A stretch of 64,000 nucleotides of DNA from Albula goreensis (lineage: Eukaryota; Chordata; Actinopteri; Albuliformes; Albulidae), in assembly GCA_022829145.1 (NCBI GenBank), contig CM040752.1, forward strand, positions 26,345,586 through 26,409,585. Reading direction: 5' to 3'. Each line of letters starts with the position of its first letter. The first letter of the stretch is position 1. Below are positions 28,161 through 58,410 of this stretch, one piece after another. The notes under the pieces are model-generated. The model saw nothing but the letters and a program-made list of their open reading frames with translations, searched no databases and had not been told where the DNA came from. Both the position numbers and the translations under genes were made by a program.

Positions 28161-28166
28161 TTTATT
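28161..28166 (-). terminator. ccm2l: Candidate ccm2l poly(A) signal AATAAA
   Basis: The first AATAAA after the ccm2l stop, about 420 bases downstream. The predicted 3'UTR contains a 23-base A run (T run at 28372-28394 on the plus strand). Confidence 0.4.
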
Positions 28167-28371
28167 TGTACGGCCAGTGAGCCAGACATTTAATATACTT
28201 TTCTATACCTCTATGGAATACAGCAATAGATTTTTCATAATCTGAACTAAAACCTCTTTTTCAAGAGGACATTAGTTATTAACTTGTTCCAAAAAATCTC
28301 CCAGAACAAATATTACAGAAACTTCCTCCATTTACAGTAGGTGTTATGATCAGAGTAGATGCATCTTTTCC

Positions 28372-28394
28372 TTTTTTTTTTTTTTTTTTTTTTG
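28372..28394. repeat. Poly(T) tract of 23
   Basis: A homopolymer inside the predicted ccm2l 3'UTR, read as A in the mRNA. It could act as an internal oligo-dT priming site in cDNA libraries. Confidence 0.9.
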
Positions 28395-28586
28395 GTCATA
28401 ATCATATGTTTCAACTGTTCTTTAAAAACGAAAATCCATTCCAAATCCCAATGCTAGTCATGTAAAAAAACATAGTAGAAAAGACACCCTGTAGTGCAAC
28501 ATACATCTCATTGTGTCAGTCCCTTAAAAAGTTAAAATGAAATCAAAAAAGATATTTTCCAGTGTTTTCTATTGTTTCAGTAGCTT

Positions 28587-37584
<8,998 letters not shown>

Positions 37585-37757
37585 CTCACCGCTAACGGTC
37601 AGTGGAGTGGCCGTGCTGTGCTGCAGCGTTGTCCTGAGCAGTACTGAGGCCCTCAGGTCCATGCAGAAACAAAGGAAACTGACTTTTCCTGTTTCAGAGG
37701 AAACTCCACCAGAAATCCTGATATAAACTCCCTGTAGCCTCCATTCTCCATATGCTG

Positions 37758-37760
<3 letters not shown>
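37585..37760 (-). promoter_or_regulatory. ccm2l: ccm2l upstream/5'UTR region with FOX:ETS-like word
   Basis: The minus strand contains AAACAGGAAAA at 37694-37684, about 100 bases upstream of the ATG. It resembles the FOX:ETS composite found in endothelial enhancers. The transcription start is unknown, so this may be promoter or 5'UTR. A (CA)n tract bounds it upstream. Confidence 0.3.

Positions 37761-37791
<31 letters not shown>
37761..37791. repeat. (CA)n microsatellite
   Basis: About 15 AC units, roughly 180 bases upstream of the ccm2l start codon. Confidence 0.95.
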
Positions 37792-37792
<1 letters not shown>

Positions 37793-37799
37793 CTAAACA

Positions 37800-40700
37800 A
37801 AAATTTCTTACACATCCACATACACATGCCCACGCACTGACACAATCACACAAATGGAGATGCATGTATATATTACTCTGCAACTTCAAAATGTTTGTAT
37901 CATCTAATGTTAGTATATGTTTAAAAAAGGCCTTTTAAAAAAGACCATAGCTGAGACTGTGTCTAAACTGTGGCAGCACACCAATTTTAAATAAAGAGAA
38001 GACATGGCATCATAAAACACCTTTTTATGTAAATATACAGTTGCTCCTCTCCTACAAGACCCACTTCACACAAACACTTAATGTAGACCCTGTTGACTGT
38101 TTGTTTACTCTTGTTTCTGGGAGAGAGCTGGGGGCTACAGTTTCAGCAGGTATGTGAATTAGTGGTCAGAGCATTGACTTTGGTATCATTGGATTGAATT
38201 AAAACAGACTAGTGCACCAGTGGACCTTGGTATCAGTTGAATTGAATTAAGCTGGATGCTTTCAAAAGTAAATTTGATTTGGTTGTATGTGAATCCCTAT
38301 ACAGCTGTACTAGGTAAATCTGTGTAAGCCACTTCGTACTATTGTATCAGCTTAGCAAACAAAAGAAAGTGGGAGAAATCTGTTCAGCTAACCATGTCTT
38401 GTCATTTGCATATTCAAGAAACTAAATGTGTGCTTCAGAAATGTTAGCTATTGTTTCTCCAAAGATTTAAAAAGTGTTTCTCCAGTGCTGCAATATGTTC
38501 ACATTCTGACAAATAATTTCATAACAAATTTCACAACAGTTTTCCCAATTCTGTTTATTGTTTAATTGATAGAAATAAAGTCATGATGATGACAGATATG
38601 AAAACGATGTATTTGTTTCTCGTAACATTTCTAGCAAGACACAATGTGTAAAAGAAATACTGGAACTGCTGGCTATGCAACCTGATGACGCTGCTTTTAA
38701 CATGTTACATCATTTTCTTCATGACAAAATGAAATATATGACAGGATAAAAAAAAAACCGTCACATAAACAACTGCTGAGGTAGATAAAAGAAATTATCA
38801 TTCAAAGGTGAATTGAAATCCATACAACAAAATCATCAAATAAAAGACAAGCAGATAAAAAAGACAAAATAAACAAAGTTCCACATGGCACATTTACAAT
38901 CAATGCTTTTTCTTCTTTCCAAAATAGCAGGAAGTATGTAAACCAGGGAGTACACTCGCACACAATAGATGCTACACAGAGTTAGGCCCTCAGACACAAG
39001 ATGGTGTCAAACACTACTGCGACAGCTTCAAACACAAAGGTTTCTGCAAAGCTTCACTGCCTGCTGCACAACGGTGTGAAAACCCATTTCAGCTCCTCCT
39101 CTTTTCTCACTGCCAGTTACGGTACATTATCCCTCGCCTAGTGTGTCGAGAGCTAGCTTTCAGCTCTTTACTGACAATGAATGAGGATAGCCAGCATGTT
39201 CTGAATATGGAAACCATAGCTTACATTAGCATGGCACCACTCACAAAATGACATGATGGTAGTTTATGTTACTTTTCCGGTAGTTTTCAAAACACAGATG
39301 AAAAAGATCATTCTGAAGATGAGAGCTGAAGCCATAAAACAAGATCTATGTCACAATACTATCTCTGTTATTACCATTAATCTCACTCAGTATATTTACA
39401 CAAACTGTCTCAACATTGAGAGAATTGTATTGAGGATTATTGGGTTAATTAGAGGACTTTGATTTTAATGTTTTAAATGAGGTATTATTATCAGATTTTT
39501 AAAATAAGCCACCCTATTTTAAGCTCTTACTGTTGAGATACCTGCAGGAAGTGAGGCTTGAGGATGGTGGTTTTCCTCACCACTGGAGCCAATCAGCTGC
39601 GGTTTTCAGGCCTGTCCACAAGAGGGCAGTGTCTGACTTAGACTTAATTTGGAGAAAGGAGTGGCACATCAGTGCTTGGGCGTGGAGCAGGGGAAGCAGA
39701 GAAGCTGAAAAGCAGTTCTATTAATCCACATTTCTGTATCCACTGCTGTCCATTTTAAATAGACTTACTAATCAAGATACTTCATTGCTTTCTTGCCATT
39801 GCCATTCGTATTATGATATTATGTTTTAATGATACATGCAACAGCGCTAGCTCCAGAAATGAATAGCATCACAATGATGACTACTGTTATTATACAGACT
39901 AAGGGGAGGGGTTGCATCTATTTTATCTGAAAGGAGGCAGAGTGCCTCCGCGAACACACACACACGTGCGCGCACACACACAAAGCAAGTCTGACGATCT
40001 CAGTGCTTGACAAGAGTAAATCTAAAAGCGGACTTGGAGAAAACATCATGGTCATTACAGGACAGCTCAGTTAGTCATGTGTGCACCTCTCCAAGATGTC
40101 CATCTGCCAGCAGCCAGCTCAGTCATCTTAAACATGCTCCATTCAGGATTTCCACCCTGTTAAGGTTCTGTTTACATAACAAGGCGTTAGACCATTTCCC
40201 CCCACAAGACTGCCTGTGTCTCCTCACCACTTCTGTTGCTGACAACATTTAGAGGAGTACAGTTAACCCCAGGTTGGTATAGAGAGTACCAGACAAGTAT
40301 AACAAATCACAGGTCGAGGCCCTAGAGAGGTGTGCCCCTCTACAGGAGCTGCTCGAAACCAGACTTAAAATCTTTATGTTTCCACAGCAACCAGCGACAT
40401 TGAGACATTTGTGTCTTTTTTTCTCCCTGTTTCTTTTAGGGTGTGCTCATTATTCTTACTCTCAGTCCGCCTCGTAGTTTCAAGGAAAATGTAATGAAGA
40501 GGGTTGGATCTCGGAGAGTCCGTAATGTAGGGTAGAACAGCGAGTTCCAGCTCATGCTGCACTTTTCTCAGCACGACTCCATTTCCAGTGCTCTGTGGAA
40601 GAAATGGCTCAACATGGCACGCAGACGCATTGATTCTATTATTTCCCACCCTATAGGCAAGGCACAGTTCTGAACTTGGTCATTTTGGATGCGTGCAAGC

Positions 40701-43700
40701 ACAAAGTTGGCGGTTTGTCCCTGTGTAGCGCTCTCAACCTCGGCCATGTCTCACGCATCTGACACCTCCCTGCAGATGTGCGTTTGGGGCATGCCTCACA
40801 CACAGGTCCTGCTAGGTCCAGTCATGTCACAAAGAGAAGGGCACCAGAAAACGCACCTTAGCCTTGTTTGAGAGGGTGAATAGCTGTCCAAGCAGCCACA
40901 GGGCCAGCACACAGCCTCTGTAAATATTAGCATGACGGTGGCTGGCTGTTGGAAAGGACGCTGCAAGCCCATGTGTCTCTATTGCTACAACCTGGGATTA
41001 CATCCGCATCTGTGCTCTTTCCGCAGCGTTACATCTGTACTTATAATCAGGGGAAATAAGTTCCTAAAATGCTCAAGCACTGATAGCACCACAGACTGAA
41101 ATATACATCCAGAAATTAAGTCCTCATTAAGAAGATAAATGGATTGATAATGAACACATTCGCACAAAGAGGCAAAAAAGGGAGATATTCAACTATTTTT
41201 ATGAAAGCCTGGCATCCCAAGTTCCTTTCATTGGGCCTGCAGTTAAACGGATGGGTTGCAAAAAGATGAACAGCAACAACAGACACAGCATTGTTCTTTG
41301 GAAGATGTTCCAGTGAAGCACAGCGCCTATGGGCTGAACATTGGGCCTCGCGTGTGTCTTTTGGTTCTGAGATAGTGCAGGAGTAAGCTCAGAGAGGGGG
41401 CACAGCGAGGGCAGACCTAATCAATTCTTTTATCAACCCACTAATCATGGATAACAGTAGCAGCGCTGACAGTCGGCTGCTCCGCTCTGAGCTGTGATGG
41501 GGTGTCAGTGAGCTTCAGAGGCTGCTGTGACAGAACCCCCGCCTGACGCAAGGGTTTTCTGTCACTGTTGATTGGTAGATAGAGAGCCATGTATTCTGAG
41601 CACAGTTCTTGGGAGGTTGGAGGACTGGGCCTGGACGCAGAGTTTTGTAAATGCTTTAAAGCAAACCTTGAATGACTCAGACAGCGTCTCGCTGGTTTCG
41701 CAGTCACCTTTCAATTAGAATCGATCCGCCCCCTTCAAACTCTGATGATGACTCTGATGAATTCCCCGCTAAATTAGGTCACATTTGAAAATTAAAGCAA
41801 AACGCAGTGAATGCAGAGGCCCGCCAGGCCAAGAGCTGTCCACTGCTGCTCTTTCACGAACATGAACAGGGCAGGCTCTGGACACAATGCCAAATCTTCA
41901 ACCACAAATAGTGAGGAAAGTGTCTGAACCAATTATCCCCAATGTCTTTGGGTGTTGCTTTTATTGACTTTTTTTCTGAGTCTCAAATATCAAAGGCAAG
42001 TCCTTAAAAGACCTTCGGCATTAACCAAGAGAAATCTCGCTCTTGGAAAGAAAAGAAAAAGGATAAAAGCCAGTTTTCTGGGTTTCTGTTTGAGGAAAGT
42101 GTGGTGGCCCAGAGCAAACAACGTAGAGAGTTGCTGGTTTGAGTTAAAAACAAATAAATCCTGCCATTCCCTCAGCTTGGACTTTTTTATGAAGTGAAGA
42201 AAAGCTGCCCTCCCCCAGCTCTCGGTGAGAGGGTTGGGTAGGCGTTGAGTGAGACTAGAATCACCAGCACACTAAAAGATGGGAGTATTAGGTTTCGCAA
42301 ACCCCATAATGTTTAGAACTACAATGAGCTGTCAATCACTGACTTGTTTGGACCAAGTGAAATATTATTCTCCTTTGGATGAATGTTGTGGGCTGACAGC
42401 AAATCAGGACCATGACAGTGCTGATTGTGGCCAGAAGGGCAATGGATAATTGGCTGTAGCCTTGAAGGAAGGAGGTATTTGGCGAATATGACTGTGTCAC
42501 ATTGCTCTCCAGTGATCCCTCAGGTCAATTGCATGCCCTCACCTGCACAAAGCTTATGTTGCAGATAGCAGTGGATGACATCACATATTTCAGAGGAGAG
42601 TGTCTGTGCTCTCCTGATTTGCCGGTGGGGGCTGTAACATAAAGAGCAGCTTGTGTGCAGGTTTAGGCTTTCCAAATTGGGAGAAAGGGGGGGAAGCTTA
42701 AAAAAACACAATAAAACATGTTTAAAATTAGCATGTCACTGAGAGCTTATTGTAGCTCTGTTTATGTTTGGTTTCATAACACCTCCTTCATTTACTAACT
42801 GAACAAGGAGCCAGAGTATCATGTGTAACTGTCTACACTACACACCTTGGAGGCACGTAGGCAAAGCATTGTGGGAACCTGCAAGATTTATACCCATCTG
42901 CCTTTCTGAAAATGAGCACTGGCATGAGTGATGGCACCTTTCATTTTTAAAATAAGTTACTTTTCAGATTTTACATCTCACTTCTCCACCTTGGCTACAT
43001 CTGAAAGGTATCTAAAATGTGTCAAGTAATATTAGATTTAGATGAGAGAAACGAGCAGTGAGTCATCTGCTGACATTGTGTGAAGTCTTCTTTACGACTT
43101 GAGGAAAACAGATCAAAACATCAGCACCAACATTTTGTACTGATGTTTACGGCATGGCACACATTCATAGGCGCACACAGGGGCACGTGTTTAAGTTCCA
43201 CCAGGATGGTTTCTTTTGATGTTAAGATGAATCAGGAAAAGTGTTTCGACTCTGATATTTGGTCACAGACATTCCACAGAGCACCACAGTCTGCTTGATC
43301 AACAGAGACAACGGGTAACAAGTCTTTCACATGGATTTCGCTAGCTTGGATTTCAGCAATTTCATTACGATAGTCATTCTTGAGGTTAAGATGGCTGTTA
43401 CTGGTATCATCGTCAGCTTTGATACTGCTATGTGGAAAATGTGAACATTCTGTTAGCTTGAACTGTATCTAATGTATGTTTAAATATGAAGTCAGGAACG
43501 CATATTTTAATGGCAAAATGCTAATCATATGTTGTATGCATACACATTCAATCATTCATTTTGACCTTCATAAATGTACCTTAAGTTTTATGGTGGCAGG
43601 GTAGCAACATTTCATTAACTGTAACACATTGTGTATATTTTGACAAAATTACAGAAAATTTCCCCTAACTTCATATATTTCATACTCAAATATGTAAACA

Positions 43701-45865
43701 TCCATTACTTATTCCATTTCATAATGGTGGAAATTACAAAAAAAAGTCTATATTTCAGAACCATTATGCGATCAGGCAGGGAAGGGAATTCAATCCACAA
43801 CAGGCCTAAAGAACAAACATTTTACACAGATCCTGTGGTGCTGGGGCAAAATAAGCTCTACAGCGCATGATATTTATGTCACAGCCATGACCAAGGATGC
43901 TACACCCACTCTAGTTCCTGGTACTCCAGAAATATTCATAACTATCTTGACAAGATCCCGACCATAATTTAAATCTTGCTTTTACACCAGACTCTGGTCT
44001 TGATCTACAGTGTTTTCAGTCTGGATTGGTTGTTTTGAGTCTTGGTGAATGTGACCGGTGTTGGGCTTGTTCATGTGCAGTGTCATATAGACATGCACTA
44101 ACCACTAACATAATAACCCAGCTAGCAAACATGCAGAAAGTCATCAGCAGCCCCCCCCAAACGGCATAACTGCAAGCCTGCCAGCATTTTGCTAGTAAGC
44201 ACTACGGAGGCCCGTTAGTATTCCATTCACCCGCTATTTTCCTTCCCTTATTGAATGACCCTCATCTAGACTGACTGTTCATCAGTGATCTGCAAAATGC
44301 TGGCGAACTGACAGCCATACCGATGGCGGACCTCTGGTGAGACACATGCTAGAGGGGAATCCATCAGTGTCGATGTTGGTCTTCTACTGAAGTCATCTAG
44401 TTTTTGGCCGTGGTCTCAGATGTAGCAGTCTGTTTTTTATGTGCAGATATTTAAACTGAGTTCTTTGTGACCTACAAAGCCAGCGCATTGTAGTTTATTG
44501 CATTGATTAATATTCGTTAGCTTGTAAAGGGCTGTTGCGAACATGACTGTAACAGGCCATTTTACGTGATGTAACAGAACAACAATATGTACCCCTGGAT
44601 CACATGGTATACCAAAATTTTATTCTCTTGGATGGATCCATTTTGCAGCAAAAAGCAACAGTCTGTCCGTGGCCAGGAAAGCAGAGAATAAGGCTTTGCC
44701 TCTGGCATGTTGACTTAAGTTGTTATTACACTCTTAGGAAAGTACAATACAGACCAATATAAACCAATACTCATATAGACCTGACTCAATGTTAGCACCG
44801 ACATCATACTCATAGATATAATGAGCACCGTGAAAGCATTTGCAGGGCTAATGTTACATGTTATAAAACCACTGCTTCATATTGTAATTGATCTCTACAC
44901 CAATAGTGTTAGTCTTTCACAACAAACCTGCTGCTACAGACACAGCCACTCCCCCATGAGTTTTTCCATAACCAATTGCATTGCTCTCAACCCTCACCTG
45001 TCATGTCTCATGGCTTTGCCCATGTTGACAACTTAAACTTTTCCAGAAATAAACAGGCAACTGCTTAAGTCACACTATTAAGACAATAGCAACCTAAATG
45101 TGTGTTCACAAACCCAAAAATAAGCACGTTTAGACACCCACATTTCCATAACAGCATGACACAAGCTCACTGAGACTGCTGAACATGATGGTAAATATCT
45201 TTGCCCATTTAGAGAATGGCACAGGTAGAGCAATGAAGTTCTCACGAGATGCCTCTGGACACAAACAGATGCAGGAATTTTCATAATGAATCATAAAAAT
45301 CACTGTAATGACCAAGATCAAGATTAAAAAGAACTGCTCACAAGCTATATAGTTTTTAAGGCTGTTCACTCAGCCATTTTTACTACGTTATTTGTCCAAC
45401 TACATTTTTGATCACAGCTTGAATATTTTTTGAATATACCTTAAACTGCATACTCTTGCTTTTATCATCAAGTGATGTAAGAAGCAGGTTTTCTGAAATT
45501 CTAACAAACAGAAAAACACTCAACTTGTCTGTCACATCATTCTAATATATACATATAATATATCATCATATGTATACATAATTATACCATAATAAGAATC
45601 ATATCAAAGATATGGCCACTGTGTAAAAAATAATAAAAAAGGTAAATAAATTATAAATAAAATCCATAAATTAATAAACAGATAATAAAGTTTGCTACAC
45701 CTCACCATACAGAAGCAAGCCAAAACAGGACTCTTTTCATGTTACAGATGTGACCACGTTGTTACCAAGTCAGCAACAAAGCCCCTTCCCTACAGAGCTG
45801 AACTGAAAAGGATGTTTTCTTCGTCATCGTTAGTATTGTTATTGTTTGCTTTGACAGTCTTTCCA
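37800..45865. other. Intergenic DNA between ccm2l and the xkr7 3' end
   Basis: No exon supported on either strand. It holds a diverged SINE-like stretch near 38150-38345 and CA-rich sequence near 39950-39985. A GC-richer candidate regulatory block lies at 41430-41900, and AT-rich sequence with many plus-strand AATAAA words at 45540-45690. It contains whatever distal control ccm2l has. Confidence 0.55.
41430..41900. promoter_or_regulatory. Candidate conserved non-coding element upstream of ccm2l
   Basis: A complex, repeat-free block about 4 kb upstream of ccm2l. It has TTGATTGG, TTTAAAGCAAACC, GGTCACATTTGAAAA and repeated TGATGA words. Its small open frames do not resemble proteins. Regulatory function is inferred from composition. 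Confidence 0.3.
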
Positions 45866-45870
45866 GTACT

Positions 45871-45876
45871 TTTATT
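45871..45876 (-). terminator. xkr7: Candidate xkr7 poly(A) signal AATAAA
   Basis: The first AATAAA on the minus strand after the xkr7 stop, about 360 bases downstream. Confidence 0.4.
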
Positions 45877-46233
45877 ATAGTACACATAGCGCCTCCCTAA
45901 AGGGTTTCTCCAGCAGTTCCTATAGGCTGCGCTTCTCTGTGGCTGACCCCACCCCTCCAGCTCCCTTTGCCTCAAACAGGTCCATCAGTGCAAGCATACG
46001 TTGCCTGGAGACAACCGCACAATAAACCCACACACATGCAAAAGTTGCAGGGGCTGCAACAGAGGGCGGGTCCAGGCCAGCCGAGGTCAGGGCAATAAAA
46101 CCTCTGCCACTGCCACCACAACCCCCTCCTCTCTCCCTTTCGGTGCGCCCTGTGTCTCTCTCCTGCTGGGTCAGGAGGACGCTGAAGCTCCCAGTGGCAG
46201 GGATGCATGCCCCTGTGTGGAAGGCAGGGAGCA

Positions 46234-54375
<8,142 letters not shown>

Positions 54376-57300
54376 TCACTCTCACTTGTAAGACTCATAT
54401 CCATAAGCTGGTTTATACGCTTTTCATGGCAATGTGGTCTAACTCTGGTCCTGGCGTCTGGAGATTTCACTTTATTATCAGTGCTTTCATAATAACCCAA
54501 TGGTCAGTTACTACTTCTGACAAATCCCACAATGGAGTGGATGTGTAAAATGATAAACCGCTAAAGCTCACCAAATCCACTATTACAAATCTGCAGGCGT
54601 CAATCAGATTAGAGGAAACCAAGGCCAGAAAACTTAACAAAGTTTTCTAGAGGCTGTACTTGAGATTGAATGTCTGGAGTTGACACTTGGTGATTGGGGT
54701 ACCAGATAAATACATAAACTCTACCGTCATGGTCCAGTGACAGTGTCCTGAGGTTACAAACAGCACAGAGGACACTGCAGCCTTCTCAAATATGGTAGGG
54801 AAAGCAGGTTTTGGTGCAAAATAATTCATGAGCCAATCTTTCATATAATGTTAGAGTCCAATGTATCAAATAGCACAGTAGATATATGCAAAGCTAGATT
54901 TTCAGTGAATTTACTGAGCTGCAATGAAAAACTTCAGCTGTCCAAGCCATGGTTACATGACTGAGAGCTGAGCTTTTGAAACTTCACTTTTCCATGGGGG
55001 TAGAGAATGTTTTTGAAGTTGTCTCCCACAACGTAGCATAGATATTGACAGCAGGCTAGCTAGTGGATTAAATAGAGTAATCTACATCAGTGTGCAGACT
55101 AAATTCTCTGTAGTCTGACAGCTAGCAATATTTGCTTGACTGTTAATTTTCAGTTTAACAGCAATATTAATTTCCACTTCTTGAAAAAAAAACCATCCAA
55201 TACATTTTATTGAACCCTTTATTTTACACTATCAACTTCTTATCCATATATGGAAATGGACAATTTTGCATGTCGAGTCCACTTGCACTGACTGGTCTGG
55301 GAGTGTTTCTAGCTTTGCTCCAAACTCTTATGATTGCACATTGTCTCACATTGTAATTTTATCTGCTGCACGACTACAGTTTAATATAATGTAATGTTAC
55401 TGCTTTGCCATGTGCAAGCAGCACTGAAGCTGAAATGCACAAAGTTCACCAATGTGCTCACTTGTATGTCAGAGGCAATTGTATTTTGAATTTGGAATTT
55501 CCTACTGTATTCTCTGGGGCTGTTCATAGGTTACAACCTAACATGGATCAGACTAGCTGCTGCTTATTTTCGCACTGCAGTCCACCACAGTCAGTTCTGG
55601 TCTGATTCCAGCCAGTGGGACCCATCCACACCTTAACAGGGTGAGCCACATCAAGAAAGTGAGCTGCTAAAGCATAAAGGTAGTATAGGTAAATACAGCC
55701 ATGCATGGCTATCAAGAAGACAAATAACTGCAATTAAAACCAATGACAAACTTTCAGTCAGCACAGAGTTTCAAAAACCATAAGGGAATGATACCTGATG
55801 CATTATTAAATTCTATGATGACAAATTGAAAACTCAAACATGGCTGTTTGACAGAGGTTGAGAAATTACACTCAACATTATTATGAACCAAACCACAGTA
55901 GGGCAGAATATGTTACGATTCAGAGTGAACATCAGAGTAGCAAGGCCAAGTCATTCTTAATAAAGACTAGGGAATGGAATATCTTCTATGAAGAAGAAGC
56001 ACAGAGAACGGCACTTTTCATTCATTACAACAGCATTTTGAAAGATTTACAGAAAAACAAAGGTGGTTGTTAAGGTTAAGGGCATGTTACACTTGGGTTG
56101 CAATGAATATCCAGGTTTACATACATGTACGTGTTCACAGTTTAGAGAGATATTAATGACTTGCCACAGTGGATTGTCCAAATGGCAGTGATAAAGAACT
56201 TTCAGGCTTTCTTTAGCAATGGGGGAATAATAGATAAGTATGCACAGCAATCCTTGTTAGAGAAAGTTTTTACTGTCATTTGTCAGTGTTTACCCATAAT
56301 CATTCCACAGGGAATATCAATACTGTTACTGTTACACATAGCTTGCTGCTGAGGGCTATCCCTCTCTCATCTTACAGAAAAAAAAAAATGCGTTCAATAA
56401 AAAAAAGACCAGTCATACTTCACCCTTTGATCACAGCTAGGAAATTAATTATTCGGTTAGCCCAGCAATTAGTGTCAACAGAAAGCAGGTCATATTTTCC
56501 ACACATTTAGGTTATGAGTGATGACAGCCACCCCTCCCATGAATGGCTACAGCTATGTTATCATCATGAAAACTACAGAACCATATGATAGAAGTTATCT
56601 TCCTCAGGCAGCTTCAGTATCATAAAGTTAATCCCTGGAACCACACTGCATTTTGTATTTGATGGCTAATGTTATTTTACATTGCTTTTAATGTCATGTA
56701 GGCAGGTATGAATGAAGCAGAGGCCTTCAAACAAAACTTTGAACAGGCTGACATTGGACAGCAAGTTAAGAAACACCAGAAGGAACACCTGAGCCCCTTC
56801 TGCAATGAGACACAGGAAAAGTAACACAGATGCAACGTTTTACAGTACAGGACCAACTTAGGGCCACTCTCTCTCTCTCTCAGCTACTGGATGAGCCTTA
56901 TATCCTCTTTTACAGTCAAAACTGCTTTGGGCAAACTCTACTATCTGAAAGGCAGCAGTTGTCTTCCTAAGAAAGCGGGGAGAGGGGATGGAGGGGTAGT
57001 GAAGAAGACTGGGGTGGGGTGGGGGGGGGGGTGGGGGCGTAACACAGCTCTCTGGCAAGCTTGGCTTCAGAGATTTAGAACGGCCCATTGCCAGGCACTC
57101 CTGGGGAACTCGACTCACAGGCAGGGGGGAACAATCCAGAAAGTATTCCACTGATGAAGCCTGCAAAATGCCCAGCTACAAAACAAAACAAAGCTGAACA
57201 AAAACAGCCCCCAATTCCTCTTACCAAGCCAAACATTTGTTTCATGCATCAAATAAATTAAATCTTTAACTCTGCTTTGCTGTACCAGGTTCTTTCTGCT

Positions 57301-57419
57301 CAATTCACAAATTTGTCTCAATTTACATGTATTTTTTAAAGTATATGTACATCTATGTTGGATTTGATGAGCTTGTGAATGACAGTGTCTGAAGCAACCA
57401 TTGTTTAGATCCTGACTGT

Positions 57420-57690
57420 TAAACCACACCTAGTTTGACTATGAACCCACTCTGACTGTGTAAACTGTGGTTGGCTAATAAGCCACAACAGCCTGACTGT
57501 AAATGTAGTTCCCTGTTGAGCCCCACCCATTTTGACAGCTCAAACCTGCCCACACTGATGAGCTGCACACACTTTTCTTGGAAACCCTGCCAGCCTGACG
57601 AGCCACACCTAGCATGATTGTGTAAACCCTGCCTGGCTGATAAGACACTCCATGCATGACTGTGATATGCATCTGTGGCCCTCTGAGTCA
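57420..57690. repeat. Degenerate ~40-bp minisatellite, about six copies
   Basis: Copies share CCACACC-TAG, CTGACTGTGTAAAC, CCTGCC-GGCTGATGAG. Copy boundaries (GAG/AAG before CCAC-like) fall near 57483, 57521, 57563, 57603 and 57645, spaced 38-42 bases. Copies are far more diverged than the 35-bp array in ccm2l. Confidence 0.65.
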
Positions 57691-58351
57691 ATTCGTCTCC
57701 GCTGGTGCCACTGTGGAGGAATGACAGTCCATGGCAGAGGCGAAGCAATGCAACATTGCACTCCTGTCATTTATTCTTCACAGTAATTAGCACTAACCAT
57801 CCCCAAAGGTGCTGCTTGTGAAGAAATCTGCCTCTCTCATTCACAATCAAAAAACAATCTCTCCCTCTCTCTCTGTCTGTCTTAGGGTGGGGGAACAATA
57901 CTCAACAAAGTGAGGTGGGGTGGGAGGTAGCACATATTGCACCCAGGAAGGTAGGATTTTGGCACAGCATCTCTGCAGCACAGCTTGCTTTGCTGACAAT
58001 AATCTGACCCTCATCTTGGTTCAATATTCTGTCCTTCACCTATCAATTTCTACATATTTTCACACAATGATTTTTAAAAAAAAAAACAAATGAAAGTATC
58101 CAGCAAATCCTAAAAGCAACACTTGTATGTTTCAATAGACTGCTTGATGTAACTTGATTCAAAACTTTAAAGTAAACCATTATGATTTTTTCTCTATCCA
58201 GATTCAGTGATTATTATACCTGATCCACTGCAGCCCATGGGATCCTTTGAAGATAAATTTCCCTATGGGTACTTGTACCACGGCTTGAAAATGTCTAGTC
58301 TAATATATTTTGTTAAACAGGGTAGTGTGGTGCTGACTCGAATCTTGAGTA

Positions 58352-58410
58352 AATTTACATTTACATTTAAGCATTCAGCAGATATTCTTTTCCAGAGTGA
58401 CTTACAGAAG
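58352..58410 (-). repeat. SINE 3'-end fragment
   Basis: On the minus strand GTAAGTCACTCTGGAAAAG, then ATCTGCTGAATGC, then TAAATGTAAATGTAAATTT matches the tail of the fish SINE seen at 35731-35930. Confidence 0.6.
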
